A DNA stretch of 64,000 nt, from contig JAIYCU010000020.1 of the NCBI GenBank assembly GCA_027487835.1, forward strand, positions 136,970-200,969, read 5' to 3'. Positions 28,866-38,621 of this stretch are shown piece by piece. The notes below the pieces were generated by a model, which saw only the letters and a list, made by a program, of their open reading frames with translations, searched no databases and was not told where the DNA came from. The position numbers and the translations under genes are program-made. The stretch is from Bacteroidota bacterium (GTDB lineage: Bacteria; Bacteroidota; Bacteroidia; UKL13-3). Within the stretch, counting starts at the first letter, position 1. The number at the start of each line of letters is the position of its first letter.

Positions 28866-29024
28866 ATGTTTTTTATACTTTCAGAACCTGCCCCAGCGGG
28901 CTTTATGTTTTGGTTTTTAACCGAACTTTTTTTTGCTGCGGTGGTGGTGGCTTTATTGTATTTTTTTATAATTAAAAATCCTAAAATAAATCCAAGAGAA
29001 AGAAAGGATGAAGAGGAGGATTAA
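28866..29024 (+). CDS. small single-helix membrane protein
   Basis: 52 residues: a short N-terminus, one hydrophobic helix of about 26 residues ('WFLTELFFAAVVVALLYFFI'), and a charged C-terminus ending 'RERKDEEED'. It starts one base after the rmlD-like stop and its last 17 bases overlap the start of the ComEA-like gene, an arrangement expected of a translated, coupled gene. No family is recognised. Its role is unknown. Confidence 0.55.
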   Translation: MFFILSEPAPAGFMFWFLTELFFAAVVVALLYFFIIKNPKINPRERKDEEED

Positions 29025-29730
29025 CAAACTAATTAGGACCTACCTTTTCTTTACCCAACAAGAACAAAAAGGCATTAGAAATCTGCTCTATCTTTTGTCA
29101 TTTTTGTTATTGGCTAGTTTTATTTTTAAACGGTTTGAACCAAGACCAACCCTTCAACTCGATTATCATTACTTGGCTACAATAGAAGAATCTATTCAAA
29201 ATAATGATACTGAGAGATATCGCAAATTCAAGCCTAAAACATATAAGCCTTGGGTTCGAACCGAAAAGAAAAGAAGTTTCTTTACCGAACAAAATAACTA
29301 TAAACCAAAGGAGTTAGTAATCCTTGATATTAATACAGCAGATAGCGCAAGTTGGGTTGCATTGCCTGGTATTGGTCCCACACTTGCTAGCAGGATTATT
29401 ACATTTCGCAAATCCTTAGGTGGTTTTTTTAGTGTCGACCAGCTAGCTGAGGTATATGGGTTTAAGGAGGATTTATTGTATGATTTAAATGGAAAACTCC
29501 AACTTAATCCTGCTTCTCACCAACGCATCCAATTAAACCAAATTGATTTTAAAACCTTATCTGCGCATCCCTATTTTAAATTTACACTGTCAAAAGCAAT
29601 TGTTAATTTTAGGAAGCAACATGGGCCTTTTCATCAACTAGAAGACCTTAAACAAATAAAAATTGTTAACGATAGTATTTACCAAAAAATACTGCCTTAT
29701 ATCAGCATAAATAGCGCGGATTCAGAATGA
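29008..29730 (+). CDS. ComEA-like helix-hairpin-helix protein
   Basis: 240 residues. An N-terminal hydrophobic helix ('LLYLLSFLLLASFIF', about 23-40) anchors or exports the protein. Two HhH modules follow. One is 'DINTADSASWVALPGIGPTLASRII' (given here as its two halves around GIGP). The second, 'LNQIDFKTLSAHPYF...', is degenerate. ComEA-type proteins bind incoming DNA during natural competence, although many HhH paralogs have other roles. The gene holds GGTTTGAACC (29132-29141) and the fully palindromic GGTTCGAACC (29253-29262). It overlaps the preceding small gene by 17 bases. Confidence 0.8.
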   Translation: MKRRINKLIRTYLFFTQQEQKGIRNLLYLLSFLLLASFIFKRFEPRPTLQLDYHYLATIEESIQNNDTERYRKFKPKTYKPWVRTEKKRSFFTEQNNYKPKELVILDINTADSASWVALPGIGPTLASRIITFRKSLGGFFSVDQLAEVYGFKEDLLYDLNGKLQLNPASHQRIQLNQIDFKTLSAHPYFKFTLSKAIVNFRKQHGPFHQLEDLKQIKIVNDSIYQKILPYISINSADSE

Positions 29731-29847
29731 TAGTCTGTTTAAACTAATTTTAAATTATTTGGTTTATAAATTGGCAATGGCACTTTACAAAAAATCTAAT
29801 ATACTTGTATCGATAACCCAATCAAACACTTTAAAGAATTAGTTTCT

Positions 29848-30990
29848 ATGATGAATTTTGAACAAACTGAAAATCAGATAATGATCGCCCAAATGGTTAG
29901 AGATTTTGCTGAGAAACATATTAGGCCCAATGTAATGGAGTGGGACGAAGCGCAATATTTTCCTAAGGAAGCCTTCAAAGAAATGGGTAAATTAGGTTTA
30001 TTAGGCGTTTTGGTTCCTGAAAATTATGGAGGAGCTGGTTTTGGATATTTTGAATATGTTACAGCAATAGTAGAATTAGCAAAGGTTTGCGGTTCGGTTG
30101 GTTTAAGCATGGCTGCACACAATAGTTTATGTACAGGCCATATAATGTATTTTGGAAACGAAACGCAAAAGTCAAAATGGTTACCAAAGCTAGCAAGTGG
30201 AGATTGGATTGGAGCTTGGGGATTAACTGAAGCCAATACAGGTTCTGATGCCATGCGCATGCAATGTGTGGCTAAAAAGGACGGAAATCATTGGGTGCTT
30301 AATGGTACAAAAAATTGGATTACGCACGGGTTAACGGGAGATGTGGCCCTAGTATTGGCTAGAACAGGAGAATTATTAGATAGCAATGGTATTACTGCTT
30401 TTGTGGTGGAAAGAGGCACACCAGGATTTAAAGGCGGAAAAAAGGAAAATAAATTAGGGATGCGAGCCAGTGAAACTGCTGAACTTATTTTTGAGGATTG
30501 CAGAATCCCAGAAGAGAATATTCTAGGAAACGTGGGTGATGGTTTTAAACAGGCGATGAAAATTTTGGATGGAGGAAGAATTTCTATTGCTGCGCTCTCA
30601 TTAGGTATTGCAAAAGGTGCATATGAAGCAGCTCTAAAATACTCAAAAGAACGCCAACAATTTGGTCAGCCTATTAGTAATTTTCAAGGAATTGCCTTTA
30701 AAATTGCAGATATGGCCACCCGCATAGAAGCTTCTGAGCTATTAATTATGCAGGCTGCAGATAGAAAAAATAAAAATCTGTCTGTTAATAAAGAAGGTGC
30801 AATGGCTAAATATTATGCCAGCGAGGTGGCTGTTTGGGCTTCAACCGAAGCCGTTCAAATTTTTGGAGGTTACGGGTATACAAAAGATTTTCCTGTAGAG
30901 AAGTTTTACCGCGATTCTAAACTTTGTACCATTGGAGAGGGAACAAGCGAAATACAGAAATTAGTGATTTCTCGCGCCGTTCTAAAATGA
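29848..30990 (+). CDS. acyl-CoA dehydrogenase
   Basis: 380 residues (the second codon is also ATG). It oxidises acyl-CoA at the alpha-beta bond with FAD, passing electrons to ETF. Signatures are 'GAWGLTEANTGSDA', 'WVLNGTKNWITHG', 'KLGMRASETAELIFEDC', 'QFGQPISNFQGI', 'QIFGGYGYTKDFPVEKFYRD' and 'IGEGTSEIQ'; the Glu of the last motif is the likely catalytic base. Short- or branched-chain substrates are most likely from the sequence type, but the exact one is open. The stop overlaps the glycosyltransferase start (ATGA). Confidence 0.94.
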   Translation: MMNFEQTENQIMIAQMVRDFAEKHIRPNVMEWDEAQYFPKEAFKEMGKLGLLGVLVPENYGGAGFGYFEYVTAIVELAKVCGSVGLSMAAHNSLCTGHIMYFGNETQKSKWLPKLASGDWIGAWGLTEANTGSDAMRMQCVAKKDGNHWVLNGTKNWITHGLTGDVALVLARTGELLDSNGITAFVVERGTPGFKGGKKENKLGMRASETAELIFEDCRIPEENILGNVGDGFKQAMKILDGGRISIAALSLGIAKGAYEAALKYSKERQQFGQPISNFQGIAFKIADMATRIEASELLIMQAADRKNKNLSVNKEGAMAKYYASEVAVWASTEAVQIFGGYGYTKDFPVEKFYRDSKLCTIGEGTSEIQKLVISRAVLK

Positions 30991-32132
30991 TAATTTGCCA
31001 CTTTTCTACTGTACATCATGTTTGGGATACACGCGTTTTTTATAGAGAATGTGTATCCTTGGCCACTCGGCACCAAGTAACATTAATTGCAATAGGAGAA
31101 AAAAGTGGTCTTATAAATGGCGTAAAAATCATTGGGATTTCCAAACCTAAGTCGTTCTTGCATCGATTCACGTTAACTGCTTTTAAAGTATTTAAAGAAG
31201 CCCTGTATGCAGACGCAAATCTTTATCATATACATGATGCCGAGATGATTCCATATGGAATTGTTTTGGCATTATCTGGTAAAAAGGTAGTTTATGATAT
31301 TCATGAAAATACCTACCATGATATTTTACTTAAACCTTGGGTCAAGCCTTACCTTAAAAATGCAGCGGCCAAGTCATACAATTTACTACTCAAGTTTGCA
31401 AAGCAGTTTTTGCACTTTATAGTGGTTGTGGCCCATCCTCGTTTTCTTCCAGCCTTTTTTGTAAAGGAAGAAGAGTGCACTATTGTGCAAAATTTTGCAG
31501 ATACGCAACAATTAATGCCTTATAGAATTTTAAACAGGGAGTTGTTGCCTTCCAATGAAATCTTTTATATTGGTATGATACGCGATATGTATTATGAGGT
31601 AGATGAACTTTTGCATGCGCTTTATCATTTGAAGAAAAACGGTTTGCTCGTAAAGCTACATTTAATAGGGTATTTTGGCGCAAAAGCAAAACAAGGTTTT
31701 TCACATCTTCCTTTTTGGGAAGAAATAAAGGAGCAAGTGACGCTGTATGGCCGTTTAGAAATGTCTGCCGCATATGAAATTTCTAAAAAGTGTAAAATTG
31801 GGGTTTGTCTAAAAAACCAACCTTCAGAAATGTTGGTGAGCCACGAAAGAAAGTTATTTGAATACATGGCTATTGGTTTGCCTTCAATTTTTGCCAATAC
31901 ACATATTTATAAAGAGTTAAATGATGAAACCGACATCGGTATAAATGTAGATTTAACCTCTTCAGAAGCCATTGCCTCAGCCATTTCACTCATGCTAAGC
32001 AATGGTTTTGGTTTGAACCAAAAGGCCCTAAATGCCGCAAATGCCAGTGATTATAAGTATAACTGGCATGCTGATTTAGAAAAATTATTTAAGTGCTATG
32101 AAGGTTTGGTTCAAACCGAAACCTTAAAATAA
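30987..32132 (+). CDS. GT4-like glycosyltransferase
   Basis: 381 residues from ATG 30987, which overlaps the acyl-CoA dehydrogenase stop by four bases. GT-B fold features: an N-terminal 'HFSTVHHVWDTRVFYRE', 'YHIHDAEMIPYG', 'VYDIHENTY', and C-terminal 'CLKNQPSEMLVSHERKLFEYMAIGLPSIFA' (split here in the middle), whose Glu and 'EYMAIGLP' are the nucleotide-sugar site. Probably involved in surface polysaccharide synthesis; acceptor unknown. Two copies of the dispersed motif lie near its end, at 32010-32019 and 32108-32117. It is followed by a strong terminator. Confidence 0.82.
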   Translation: MIICHFSTVHHVWDTRVFYRECVSLATRHQVTLIAIGEKSGLINGVKIIGISKPKSFLHRFTLTAFKVFKEALYADANLYHIHDAEMIPYGIVLALSGKKVVYDIHENTYHDILLKPWVKPYLKNAAAKSYNLLLKFAKQFLHFIVVVAHPRFLPAFFVKEEECTIVQNFADTQQLMPYRILNRELLPSNEIFYIGMIRDMYYEVDELLHALYHLKKNGLLVKLHLIGYFGAKAKQGFSHLPFWEEIKEQVTLYGRLEMSAAYEISKKCKIGVCLKNQPSEMLVSHERKLFEYMAIGLPSIFANTHIYKELNDETDIGINVDLTSSEAIASAISLMLSNGFGLNQKALNAANASDYKYNWHADLEKLFKCYEGLVQTETLK

Positions 32133-32155
32133 GCTGATGAAAAAAAATATGAAAT

Positions 32156-32191
32156 AAAAAAGGGCGGTTTCATTTGAAACCGCCCTTTTTT
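32156..32191. terminator. Bidirectional intrinsic terminator
   Basis: The arms AAAAAAGGGCGGTTTCA and TGAAACCGCCCTTTTTT pair perfectly over 17 bases around a two-base centre. It is placed between the convergent glycosyltransferase and S46 peptidase genes. Confidence 0.92.
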
Positions 32192-32208
32192 ATTTTTAAT
32201 AGGTATTA

Positions 32209-34362
32209 TTATTTTACTAAAGTCATTTCATTAACAATGTGAGGAGCTCCACCTAATTTGTCTATTAAGAAAAGTACATAACGAACATCTACATTGATGG
32301 TGCGTTTATATTTCTCATCAAATACAATATCCCCACTCATCGCTTCCCAATTGCCGTCAAAGGCCAATCCAATAAGTCGTCCTTCACCATCAATAACTGG
32401 AGAGCCACTATTGCCACCTGTAATGTCATTATTCGTAATAAAAGCTACTGGCATTTTACCATTTTCCATTTGGTATTGGCCAAAGTCTTTAGCGTTGTAT
32501 AGGTCAATTAATTTTTGAGGTACTTGAAATTCGAAATCCTTAGGATTATATTTTTCCATAACCCCGTCAAGTGTGGTTTGGAATGTGAACTTAACCGCGT
32601 CTTTTGGTTCATAGGCTTGAACCGAACCAAAAGTTAAGCGAAGGGAAGAATTTGCATCTGGATAAAAGGTTTTATCTGGCATCATTTCCATTAAGCCTTT
32701 TATGTAGCCGCGCGATTCTGGTCCCATTGCAACATTAAATGCATCAATTTTAGGCTTATAATTAGTTATGTAATGATCATAGAAGGATTTTACCATAGCA
32801 AAACATGGGTCTGCCATTAATTTCTTATGATCTGGTTTTGCCAAAAATGCTTCGAATTTTTCCTTGCTGGCAAAGAAACTTTTTGCATAAACCATGGCGG
32901 CAAATGCGTTAAATTTCTCAGTATTGGTTTTTCCTTTTGATTTTAAAATAACTGCCATATAGGCTGGATGTTGCTCAACAGGGATGTTATTATAATACAT
33001 CTCTAAAATTTGAGACAATATTTTTTCATCAGCACTTGGGAAAAAAGAAGCATAAAATTCTTCTGCATTTGCTTTTGCAGCTGCAATAGATTTTCTAGCG
33101 CCTGCTGTATCCGAATTATTATTGGCAGCCTTTTCATATGCAAACATACTTGAGGCTAAGCCATTCATAGAAACGCCTAAGATGCCCTCGCCTAAATAAG
33201 TTCTTTGTAGCGCTATAGGCCTATAATCAACATATGCTTTTTCTACATTGGCTAGTAAATTTTCATATTCTGGTTTACCATTTGCAAAACTGGCAAACTT
33301 GGACTCAAGGTCTTTTTTATAACCATACACATTAAGGCGTTTCAATTGTTCTGTTTGACCAATAAAGTATTTCCAATAATTAGCGATAGAGGCGTAATCT
33401 GCCGATAGTTTTAAACGGTCGGCTTCACTTTTATCCATTACTTCTTTCCAAGCTTTTAACCTAATGTCTCTAAGATTTACAATTGTTGGATTAATTTTTT
33501 CGGTAGCTAATTCAATTCCTTGGGAAAATTCGTAACGATTAGTTCTTCCTGGGAAGCCATAAATCATTGCATAATCACCTTCCTTAACACCTTTCATGCT
33601 TACAGGTAAATGATGCTTAGGCTTAAAAGGAACATTATCTGCTGCATATGATGCTGCCTCATTGTTTTTATTTACATAAATGCGAAACATTGAAAAGTCG
33701 CCAGTATGACGAGGCCACATCCAATTATCTGCGTCACCCCCAAATTTCCCAACGCTTTGAGGCGGTGTTCCTACTAAACGTATATCCGTATATTTTTGGA
33801 AAACAAATAAGTAAAAGGCGTTCCCTTTAAACATTTCACGCATTTGGGCATCATAGCTGGTGCCTTTTTTTGCTTCATCTGTGATTTTCTTAAATACTTC
33901 TTGCATCTTAGCAGGTCTGTCTTTTTCCGCAACTCCTTTAAGTTCGGCCAATACTCTATCTGTCATGTCTTCCATGCGAACTACAATAGAAACCCACATG
34001 CCTGGAATTGGCTTTTCTTCTCCATTATTTTTAGCCCAAAAACCATTGTCTAAAATATTATCACCTGGAACAGATTTGGTGGCAATGGCGTCATACCCAC
34101 AATGGTGATTCGTTAAAACTAATCCTTGAGAGGAAATGATTTCTCCTGTACACCCTCCGTTAAACCAAACAATAGCATCTTTTAAAGAACTATTGTTAAC
34201 ATCATACAATTGTTCTGGTGTTAACTTTAAACCTTTGGCTTTCATTTGCTCATAATTGTATTTTTTGAGCAACATCGGAAGCCACATTCCTTCATCTGCT
34301 TTTACGTTTGTGCTGCTTAAAAGCAAAACTAAAGCAGTTAATGTGTAAATATATTTCTTCAT
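32209..34362 (-). CDS. S46-family dipeptidyl-peptidase (DPP7/DPP11 type)
   Basis: 717 residues from ATG 34362, which opens a clean signal peptide ('KKYIYTLTALVLLLSSTNVKA'). This periplasmic serine exopeptidase releases N-terminal dipeptides. The catalytic His is in 'LTNHHCGYDAI', Asp in 'DNWMWPRHTGDFSMFRIY', and Ser in 'GGNSGSPVIDGEGRL'. The residue after 'LAFD' is Gly ('FDGNWE'), the form I associate with DPP7 (hydrophobic P1) rather than the Arg of DPP11 (Asp/Glu P1); this is an inference. S46 peptidases are characteristic of peptide-using Bacteroidota. A second ATG 18 bases upstream would add six residues before the signal. Confidence 0.93.
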   Translation of the reverse strand: MKKYIYTLTALVLLLSSTNVKADEGMWLPMLLKKYNYEQMKAKGLKLTPEQLYDVNNSSLKDAIVWFNGGCTGEIISSQGLVLTNHHCGYDAIATKSVPGDNILDNGFWAKNNGEEKPIPGMWVSIVVRMEDMTDRVLAELKGVAEKDRPAKMQEVFKKITDEAKKGTSYDAQMREMFKGNAFYLFVFQKYTDIRLVGTPPQSVGKFGGDADNWMWPRHTGDFSMFRIYVNKNNEAASYAADNVPFKPKHHLPVSMKGVKEGDYAMIYGFPGRTNRYEFSQGIELATEKINPTIVNLRDIRLKAWKEVMDKSEADRLKLSADYASIANYWKYFIGQTEQLKRLNVYGYKKDLESKFASFANGKPEYENLLANVEKAYVDYRPIALQRTYLGEGILGVSMNGLASSMFAYEKAANNNSDTAGARKSIAAAKANAEEFYASFFPSADEKILSQILEMYYNNIPVEQHPAYMAVILKSKGKTNTEKFNAFAAMVYAKSFFASKEKFEAFLAKPDHKKLMADPCFAMVKSFYDHYITNYKPKIDAFNVAMGPESRGYIKGLMEMMPDKTFYPDANSSLRLTFGSVQAYEPKDAVKFTFQTTLDGVMEKYNPKDFEFQVPQKLIDLYNAKDFGQYQMENGKMPVAFITNNDITGGNSGSPVIDGEGRLIGLAFDGNWEAMSGDIVFDEKYKRTINVDVRYVLFLIDKLGGAPHIVNEMTLVK

Positions 34363-34489
34363 AAATAAAAATTTGCGCATGCAATCTACTTATCTTATAG
34401 TTGTTTCTGAATTTTTTTTTTATAAAAGGCAAAAATCAACTTAACTTTACTTTAACAAATACTTAATATTGTAATGAATTTCCTCAATG

Positions 34490-34497
34490 TAAATTTG
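34490..34497 (+). promoter_or_regulatory. Predicted -7 box of the Pit transporter gene
   Basis: TAAATTTG matches TAnnTTTG exactly and ends five bases before ATG 34503. ATTG at 34468-34471, 18 bases upstream, is a three-of-four match to the -33 element. The transcript would be leaderless or nearly so. Confidence 0.45.
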
Positions 34498-34502
34498 CGA
34501 TA

Positions 34503-35912
34503 ATGCAATTATTTGGACTCGACACCTCGCTCACACTTTTATTATTGCTGTGCTTGTTTGCAGCAGCAGCATTTGAATTTATCAATGGTTTTCATGATAC
34601 AGCCAATGCAGTAGCCACTGTAATTTATACTAATTCTTTAAAACCTTGGATTGCGGTTATTTGGAGTGGCATTTGGAATGCAATTGGCGTATTTGCTGGC
34701 GGTATTGCGGTTGCCATGGGAATTACCACCTTATTGCCTCCTGAGCTTTTGCTTGATACCGATATTTACCACAATGTTGCCTTAATTCTTGCCCTACTTC
34801 TAACTGCGATTTTATGGAATTTAGGCACTTGGTATTTTGGCATTCCTTGCTCTAGCTCCCATACTTTAATTGGTTCTATTATTGGTGTTGGTTTGGCTTT
34901 TTCATTTATTGCTATTGATAAATCGCATACTTATGTAAATTGGGGTAAAGCCTCAGACATTGGATTATCACTTTTACTTTCACCCTTGTTAGGTTTTAGT
35001 TTAGCCATCTTATTAATGTACATTATGAGACAGGTGGTTAAGAATCGTATTATTTTTAAGGAACCTGCTAGTAATGCGCCACCACCGTTTTGGATTCGCT
35101 TAATTTTGTTATTGACCTGCACTGGGGTGAGTTTTTCGCATGGTTCAAATGATGGTCAAAAGGGAGTTGGTTTAGTTATGCTAATCCTAATTGCTATTGT
35201 ACCTGGCTATTTTACATTAGATATTTCTAAAACTGCCGATGAGTATAGGGAACTTTCTGCTGAGGTCATCTCAATCTTGGAAAAGGTGAATCCAGAAGAA
35301 CTTACATCTGAAGAACGTTTTGAGTTCAATAATACCATGTCTCTTTTACATGAGTTTGATTCGGTTGTTAAGAATGATAGAGCTTTTGTTGATTATTCAA
35401 AAACTGAAAAATTGGCTATCCGAAAAGACATGCTTTTACTTGGGAAATCGGTTAAGACATTAGTAGATAGCAAAAATATAAGCTTAAGTGCAGTTAATAA
35501 AATTAGGCTTAAAAAGAAGGTTGCCGCATTAAAATCAATAACTGATTATGCGCCAATGTGGGTTATCTTCCTCATTTCGATTAGCCTGGGTCTTGGAACA
35601 ATGATTGGTTGGAAACGAATAGTTAAAACTATCGGTGAGAAAATCGGCAAGCAACATTTAACCTATGCACAAGGGGCAAGTGCCGAAATTGTTGCTGCTT
35701 CTACAATTGGCTTTTCAACTTGGTTGGGTTTACCTGTTAGTACCACCCATGTTCTATCTTCTGGTATTGCTGGGAGCATGGTGGCTAGTAAGGGAATAAA
35801 AAATCTTCAAGCAAAAACTATTAAAAGCATAGCTATTGCTTGGTTACTAACGCTTCCCGTTTGTGTGTTGGTTTCTGGATTGTTGTTTTTATTGTTTAGG
35901 AGCATTTTGTAA
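34503..35912 (+). CDS. inorganic phosphate transporter, Pit family
   Basis: 469 residues. A low-affinity, ion-coupled phosphate permease of the inner membrane. The duplicated PHO4 signature is present: 'EFINGFHDTANAVATVIYT' and 'GVSFSHGSNDGQKGVGLV', plus 'STIGFSTWLGLPVSTTHVLSSGIAGSMVA'. About ten helices surround a charged cytoplasmic insert (about residues 240-345) that is rich in Glu and Lys. No PhoU-like gene (DUF47) is adjacent, although Pit genes are often paired with one. The last 24 bases overlap the convergent PBP-like gene. Confidence 0.94.
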   Translation: MQLFGLDTSLTLLLLLCLFAAAAFEFINGFHDTANAVATVIYTNSLKPWIAVIWSGIWNAIGVFAGGIAVAMGITTLLPPELLLDTDIYHNVALILALLLTAILWNLGTWYFGIPCSSSHTLIGSIIGVGLAFSFIAIDKSHTYVNWGKASDIGLSLLLSPLLGFSLAILLMYIMRQVVKNRIIFKEPASNAPPPFWIRLILLLTCTGVSFSHGSNDGQKGVGLVMLILIAIVPGYFTLDISKTADEYRELSAEVISILEKVNPEELTSEERFEFNNTMSLLHEFDSVVKNDRAFVDYSKTEKLAIRKDMLLLGKSVKTLVDSKNISLSAVNKIRLKKKVAALKSITDYAPMWVIFLISISLGLGTMIGWKRIVKTIGEKIGKQHLTYAQGASAEIVAASTIGFSTWLGLPVSTTHVLSSGIAGSMVASKGIKNLQAKTIKSIAIAWLLTLPVCVLVSGLLFLLFRSIL

Positions 35913-37037
35913 TTTACGTTTTATCGTATTCTCCTCAATATACAATTGGTTCAAGCCAACATTTTGTTGACTGAATAATTCCCCTTTCTTTTTTATCTCG
36001 AAATAATTATTTAGTACACTGCGAGGTTTAAGCTCTACTATTTTTTCCATTTCGCCATGTAGTTCATTGTAAGCTGTAATAAAGTAAACAGCCTGCTCAA
36101 ATCCGTTAATTGCAAATTCACTTGGCTCTGTGAAATATCTCTCTCTGTATTGTTCAAGAAAAGATTTTACAAGCGTGTCTGAAAAATCTATATAAAATGG
36201 ACTCACAATATTTAAGTTAATGGCTTGCCATTGTGCTAAATTAATGGCATTAAATTCTAATATCTTTCGGTTGGTCCAAGCTTGAATATTTAAAAATTGC
36301 GAACTATCAGCTAAATAGCGAATTGTATTGTTTACTAAAAATTCATTTTCACTGGCAATTACTACATGGTTTTGTGCACCTAATTTATAATGATTTTGGT
36401 ATTCCAGGTATTTCGAAATATCTAAAGTTTTTATGCTAAACTCTTTGTATTTAGATTTTAGGGCTATAAACTGCTTGCTTAGCAATACATCATTAGAACC
36501 TTTGCCTGTTAGGATGACAAGGTTTACATTATTGGTTCCTTTACCTTTAATTGATTCTAAGATATAACTGGCATAGTACTTTAAATCTGGATAGGCAGAA
36601 ATCAAATAAGGATCATTGATTGAGGATTTTGTAAGAGTCATTAAAGGGGAGATATGATATACCTTATATTTATTGGCAAATTCACAAATTATTTGGTTTC
36701 CAGCCATCATTACTGGGCCAAAAATCAAATCGCAATTTTGAACTTCCTTTTTTTCAAGAATTCTCTTAAATGTTAGGGTGTCAAGTTTGGTGTCATATAC
36801 CAATAATTCAACTGGAATCTTGAGTTTGGATAGACTATCAATAGCTAGGGAAAATCCTTCAAAATATTGCCTGCAAGCTTCACTTACGGCTGCATTTTTA
36901 TGTTTAGGATTTTCGTAAACCTCTTTGGCTGAAAATGGCAATATAAGGCCAACTTGAATTGTATCTTGGCTTTCTTGCGCCCAAACGGCACAAAACCCAA
37001 GGAAGTACCAAACAAAAAAAATAGCTTTTTTTAACAT
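35889..37037 (-). CDS. periplasmic-binding-protein-like (type I) secreted protein
   Basis: 382 residues from ATG 37037; the signal peptide is 'KKAIFFVWYFLGFCAVWAQ'. The fold resembles type I periplasmic binding proteins (Leu/Ile/Val-type ABC receptors): 'IQVGLILPFSAKEVYEN' at the mature N-terminus, 'YFEGFSLAIDSL', 'LIFGPVMMAGNQII', and 'FAINGFEQAVYFI'. In Bacteroidota such domains are usually part of LysM-containing cell-envelope proteins; here LysM is absent. No ABC permease genes are near, so transport is not implied. It starts one base after guaA and is probably cotranscribed. Ligand unknown. Confidence 0.7.
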   Translation of the reverse strand: MLKKAIFFVWYFLGFCAVWAQESQDTIQVGLILPFSAKEVYENPKHKNAAVSEACRQYFEGFSLAIDSLSKLKIPVELLVYDTKLDTLTFKRILEKKEVQNCDLIFGPVMMAGNQIICEFANKYKVYHISPLMTLTKSSINDPYLISAYPDLKYYASYILESIKGKGTNNVNLVILTGKGSNDVLLSKQFIALKSKYKEFSIKTLDISKYLEYQNHYKLGAQNHVVIASENEFLVNNTIRYLADSSQFLNIQAWTNRKILEFNAINLAQWQAINLNIVSPFYIDFSDTLVKSFLEQYRERYFTEPSEFAINGFEQAVYFITAYNELHGEMEKIVELKPRSVLNNYFEIKKKGELFSQQNVGLNQLYIEENTIKRKLQNAPKQ

Positions 37038-37038
37038 A

Positions 37039-38565
37039 TTATTCCCATTCAATAGTCGCTGGTGGTTTACTGCTAATATCATAAACAACGCGATTTATTC
37101 CTTTTACTTCATTTATAATTCTATTTGCAACCAATCCCAAGAAGTCGTGAGGTAAATGGCAAAAATCTGCCGTCATACCATCTACCGAGGTTACGGCCCT
37201 TAAGCAAATTACATGCTCATAGGTTCTTTCATCACCCATTACTCCAACAGATTGAATAGGAAGAAAGATAGCCCCTGCCTGCCATACATTCCGGTAATGT
37301 CCTTTATCTTTTAATTCATTAATAAAAATTGAATCTGCCTCTTGCAATATTCTAATTTTATCATGTGTAATATCACCTAATATTCTAATAGCCAATCCAG
37401 GACCAGGAAAGGGATGCCTTTGTAGAATAATATTATCTATGCCTAAAGCTGCACCTACATTTCTTACTTCATCTTTAAACAGCATTCTTAGTGGCTCTAC
37501 AATTTTTAAATTCATTTTTTCTGGAAGGCCGCCAACATTGTGGTGTGACTTAATTGTTGCAGAAGGACCTTTAACACTTACACTTTCAATTACGTCTGGA
37601 TAAATTGTGCCTTGAGCCAACCATTTTACATTGCCAACTTTATTTGCTTCTTCATCAAAAACTTCAATAAATACGCGTCCAATTGTTTTTCTTTTTTGTT
37701 CTGGATCACTAATACCTTTTAAGGCATCCACAAAACGCTCTTTGGCATCTACACCAATTACATTTAGACCCATATTTTCGTAAGCATGCAATACTTGTTC
37801 AAACTCGTTTTTACGCAAGAGTCCGTTGTCTATAAATATACCAGTTAGGTTTGACCCAATTGCCTCTTTTAAAAGCACCGCTGCAACAGATGAATCTACC
37901 CCACCAGAAAGACCAAGAATTACTTTATCGTTCCCAAGTTTTTCTTTTAAATCTTTTGTAGTGTTTTCAATAAAATGAGCTGGATTCCAGTTTTGTTTAA
38001 GTTTCGCAATTTTAGCTATAAAATTATGCAACAAGGTTTTACCGTCTATGCTATGGGTTACCTCTGGATGAAACTGAATGGCGTAAGTTTCTTCATCCTT
38101 TATTTTAAAAGCAGCTACTTTAACTGATTCTGTGCTGGCAATAATATCAAAATGGGAAGGAATATCTTGAATGGTATCCCCATGGCTCATCCAAACCTGG
38201 CTGCCCAATTCAATACCTTCAAATAAAGTATTCTCTGAAACAACAGTTAGGTTAGCTCTTCCATATTCCCTAATTTTACTTGGTACCACAAAGCCACCAT
38301 TTTGATTGGCTAATAGCTGCGCACCATAGCAAACGCCTAACAAAGGAAGTTTACCTCTATAAGGAGTTAAATCTACATTTGGTAAAATGCCATCGTTTAC
38401 ACTGTATGGGCTACCACTTAGGATTACGGCTTTGGTATTTTCATCCAAGGCCGGAATATGCGTGCAAGGGTGAATCTCAGAATATACATTTAATTCTCTG
38501 AGTCTGCGGGCTATCAATTGGGTATATTGCGACCCGAAATCGAGGATAAGGACTTTTTCTTCCAT
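37039..38565 (-). CDS. guaA: GMP synthase (glutamine-hydrolysing)
   Basis: 508 residues from ATG 38565, which gives the normal start '[20 protein letters not shown]'. The class I glutaminase has the nucleophile in '[10 protein letters not shown]' and 'FHPEVTHS'. The ATP-pyrophosphatase has '[15 protein letters not shown]'. The dimerisation domain ends 'PPATIEWE', the family C-terminus. It converts XMP to GMP. An earlier in-frame ATG at 38586 would add seven residues not seen in the family. It probably shares a transcript with the downstream PBP-like gene. Confidence 0.98.
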   Translation of the reverse strand: MEEKVLILDFGSQYTQLIARRLRELNVYSEIHPCTHIPALDENTKAVILSGSPYSVNDGILPNVDLTPYRGKLPLLGVCYGAQLLANQNGGFVVPSKIREYGRANLTVVSENTLFEGIELGSQVWMSHGDTIQDIPSHFDIIASTESVKVAAFKIKDEETYAIQFHPEVTHSIDGKTLLHNFIAKIAKLKQNWNPAHFIENTTKDLKEKLGNDKVILGLSGGVDSSVAAVLLKEAIGSNLTGIFIDNGLLRKNEFEQVLHAYENMGLNVIGVDAKERFVDALKGISDPEQKRKTIGRVFIEVFDEEANKVGNVKWLAQGTIYPDVIESVSVKGPSATIKSHHNVGGLPEKMNLKIVEPLRMLFKDEVRNVGAALGIDNIILQRHPFPGPGLAIRILGDITHDKIRILQEADSIFINELKDKGHYRNVWQAGAIFLPIQSVGVMGDERTYEHVICLRAVTSVDGMTADFCHLPHDFLGLVANRIINEVKGINRVVYDISSKPPATIEWE

Positions 38566-38621
38566 AAATATGGTTGCGAATTTCAATATTTTTTGGGAGA
38601 AATTTAGATTGCAAAATTATT

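Noticed and set aside
29253-29262. GGTTCGAACC resembles the T-loop of a tRNA
   Set aside because: It lies inside the ComEA-like reading frame, with no acceptor stem, anticodon arm or T stem around it. It fits the dispersed motif better.
33648-34108. Plus-strand open frames opposite the S46 peptidase
   Set aside because: The peptidase frame has all catalytic motifs there; the opposite frames have no recognisable content.
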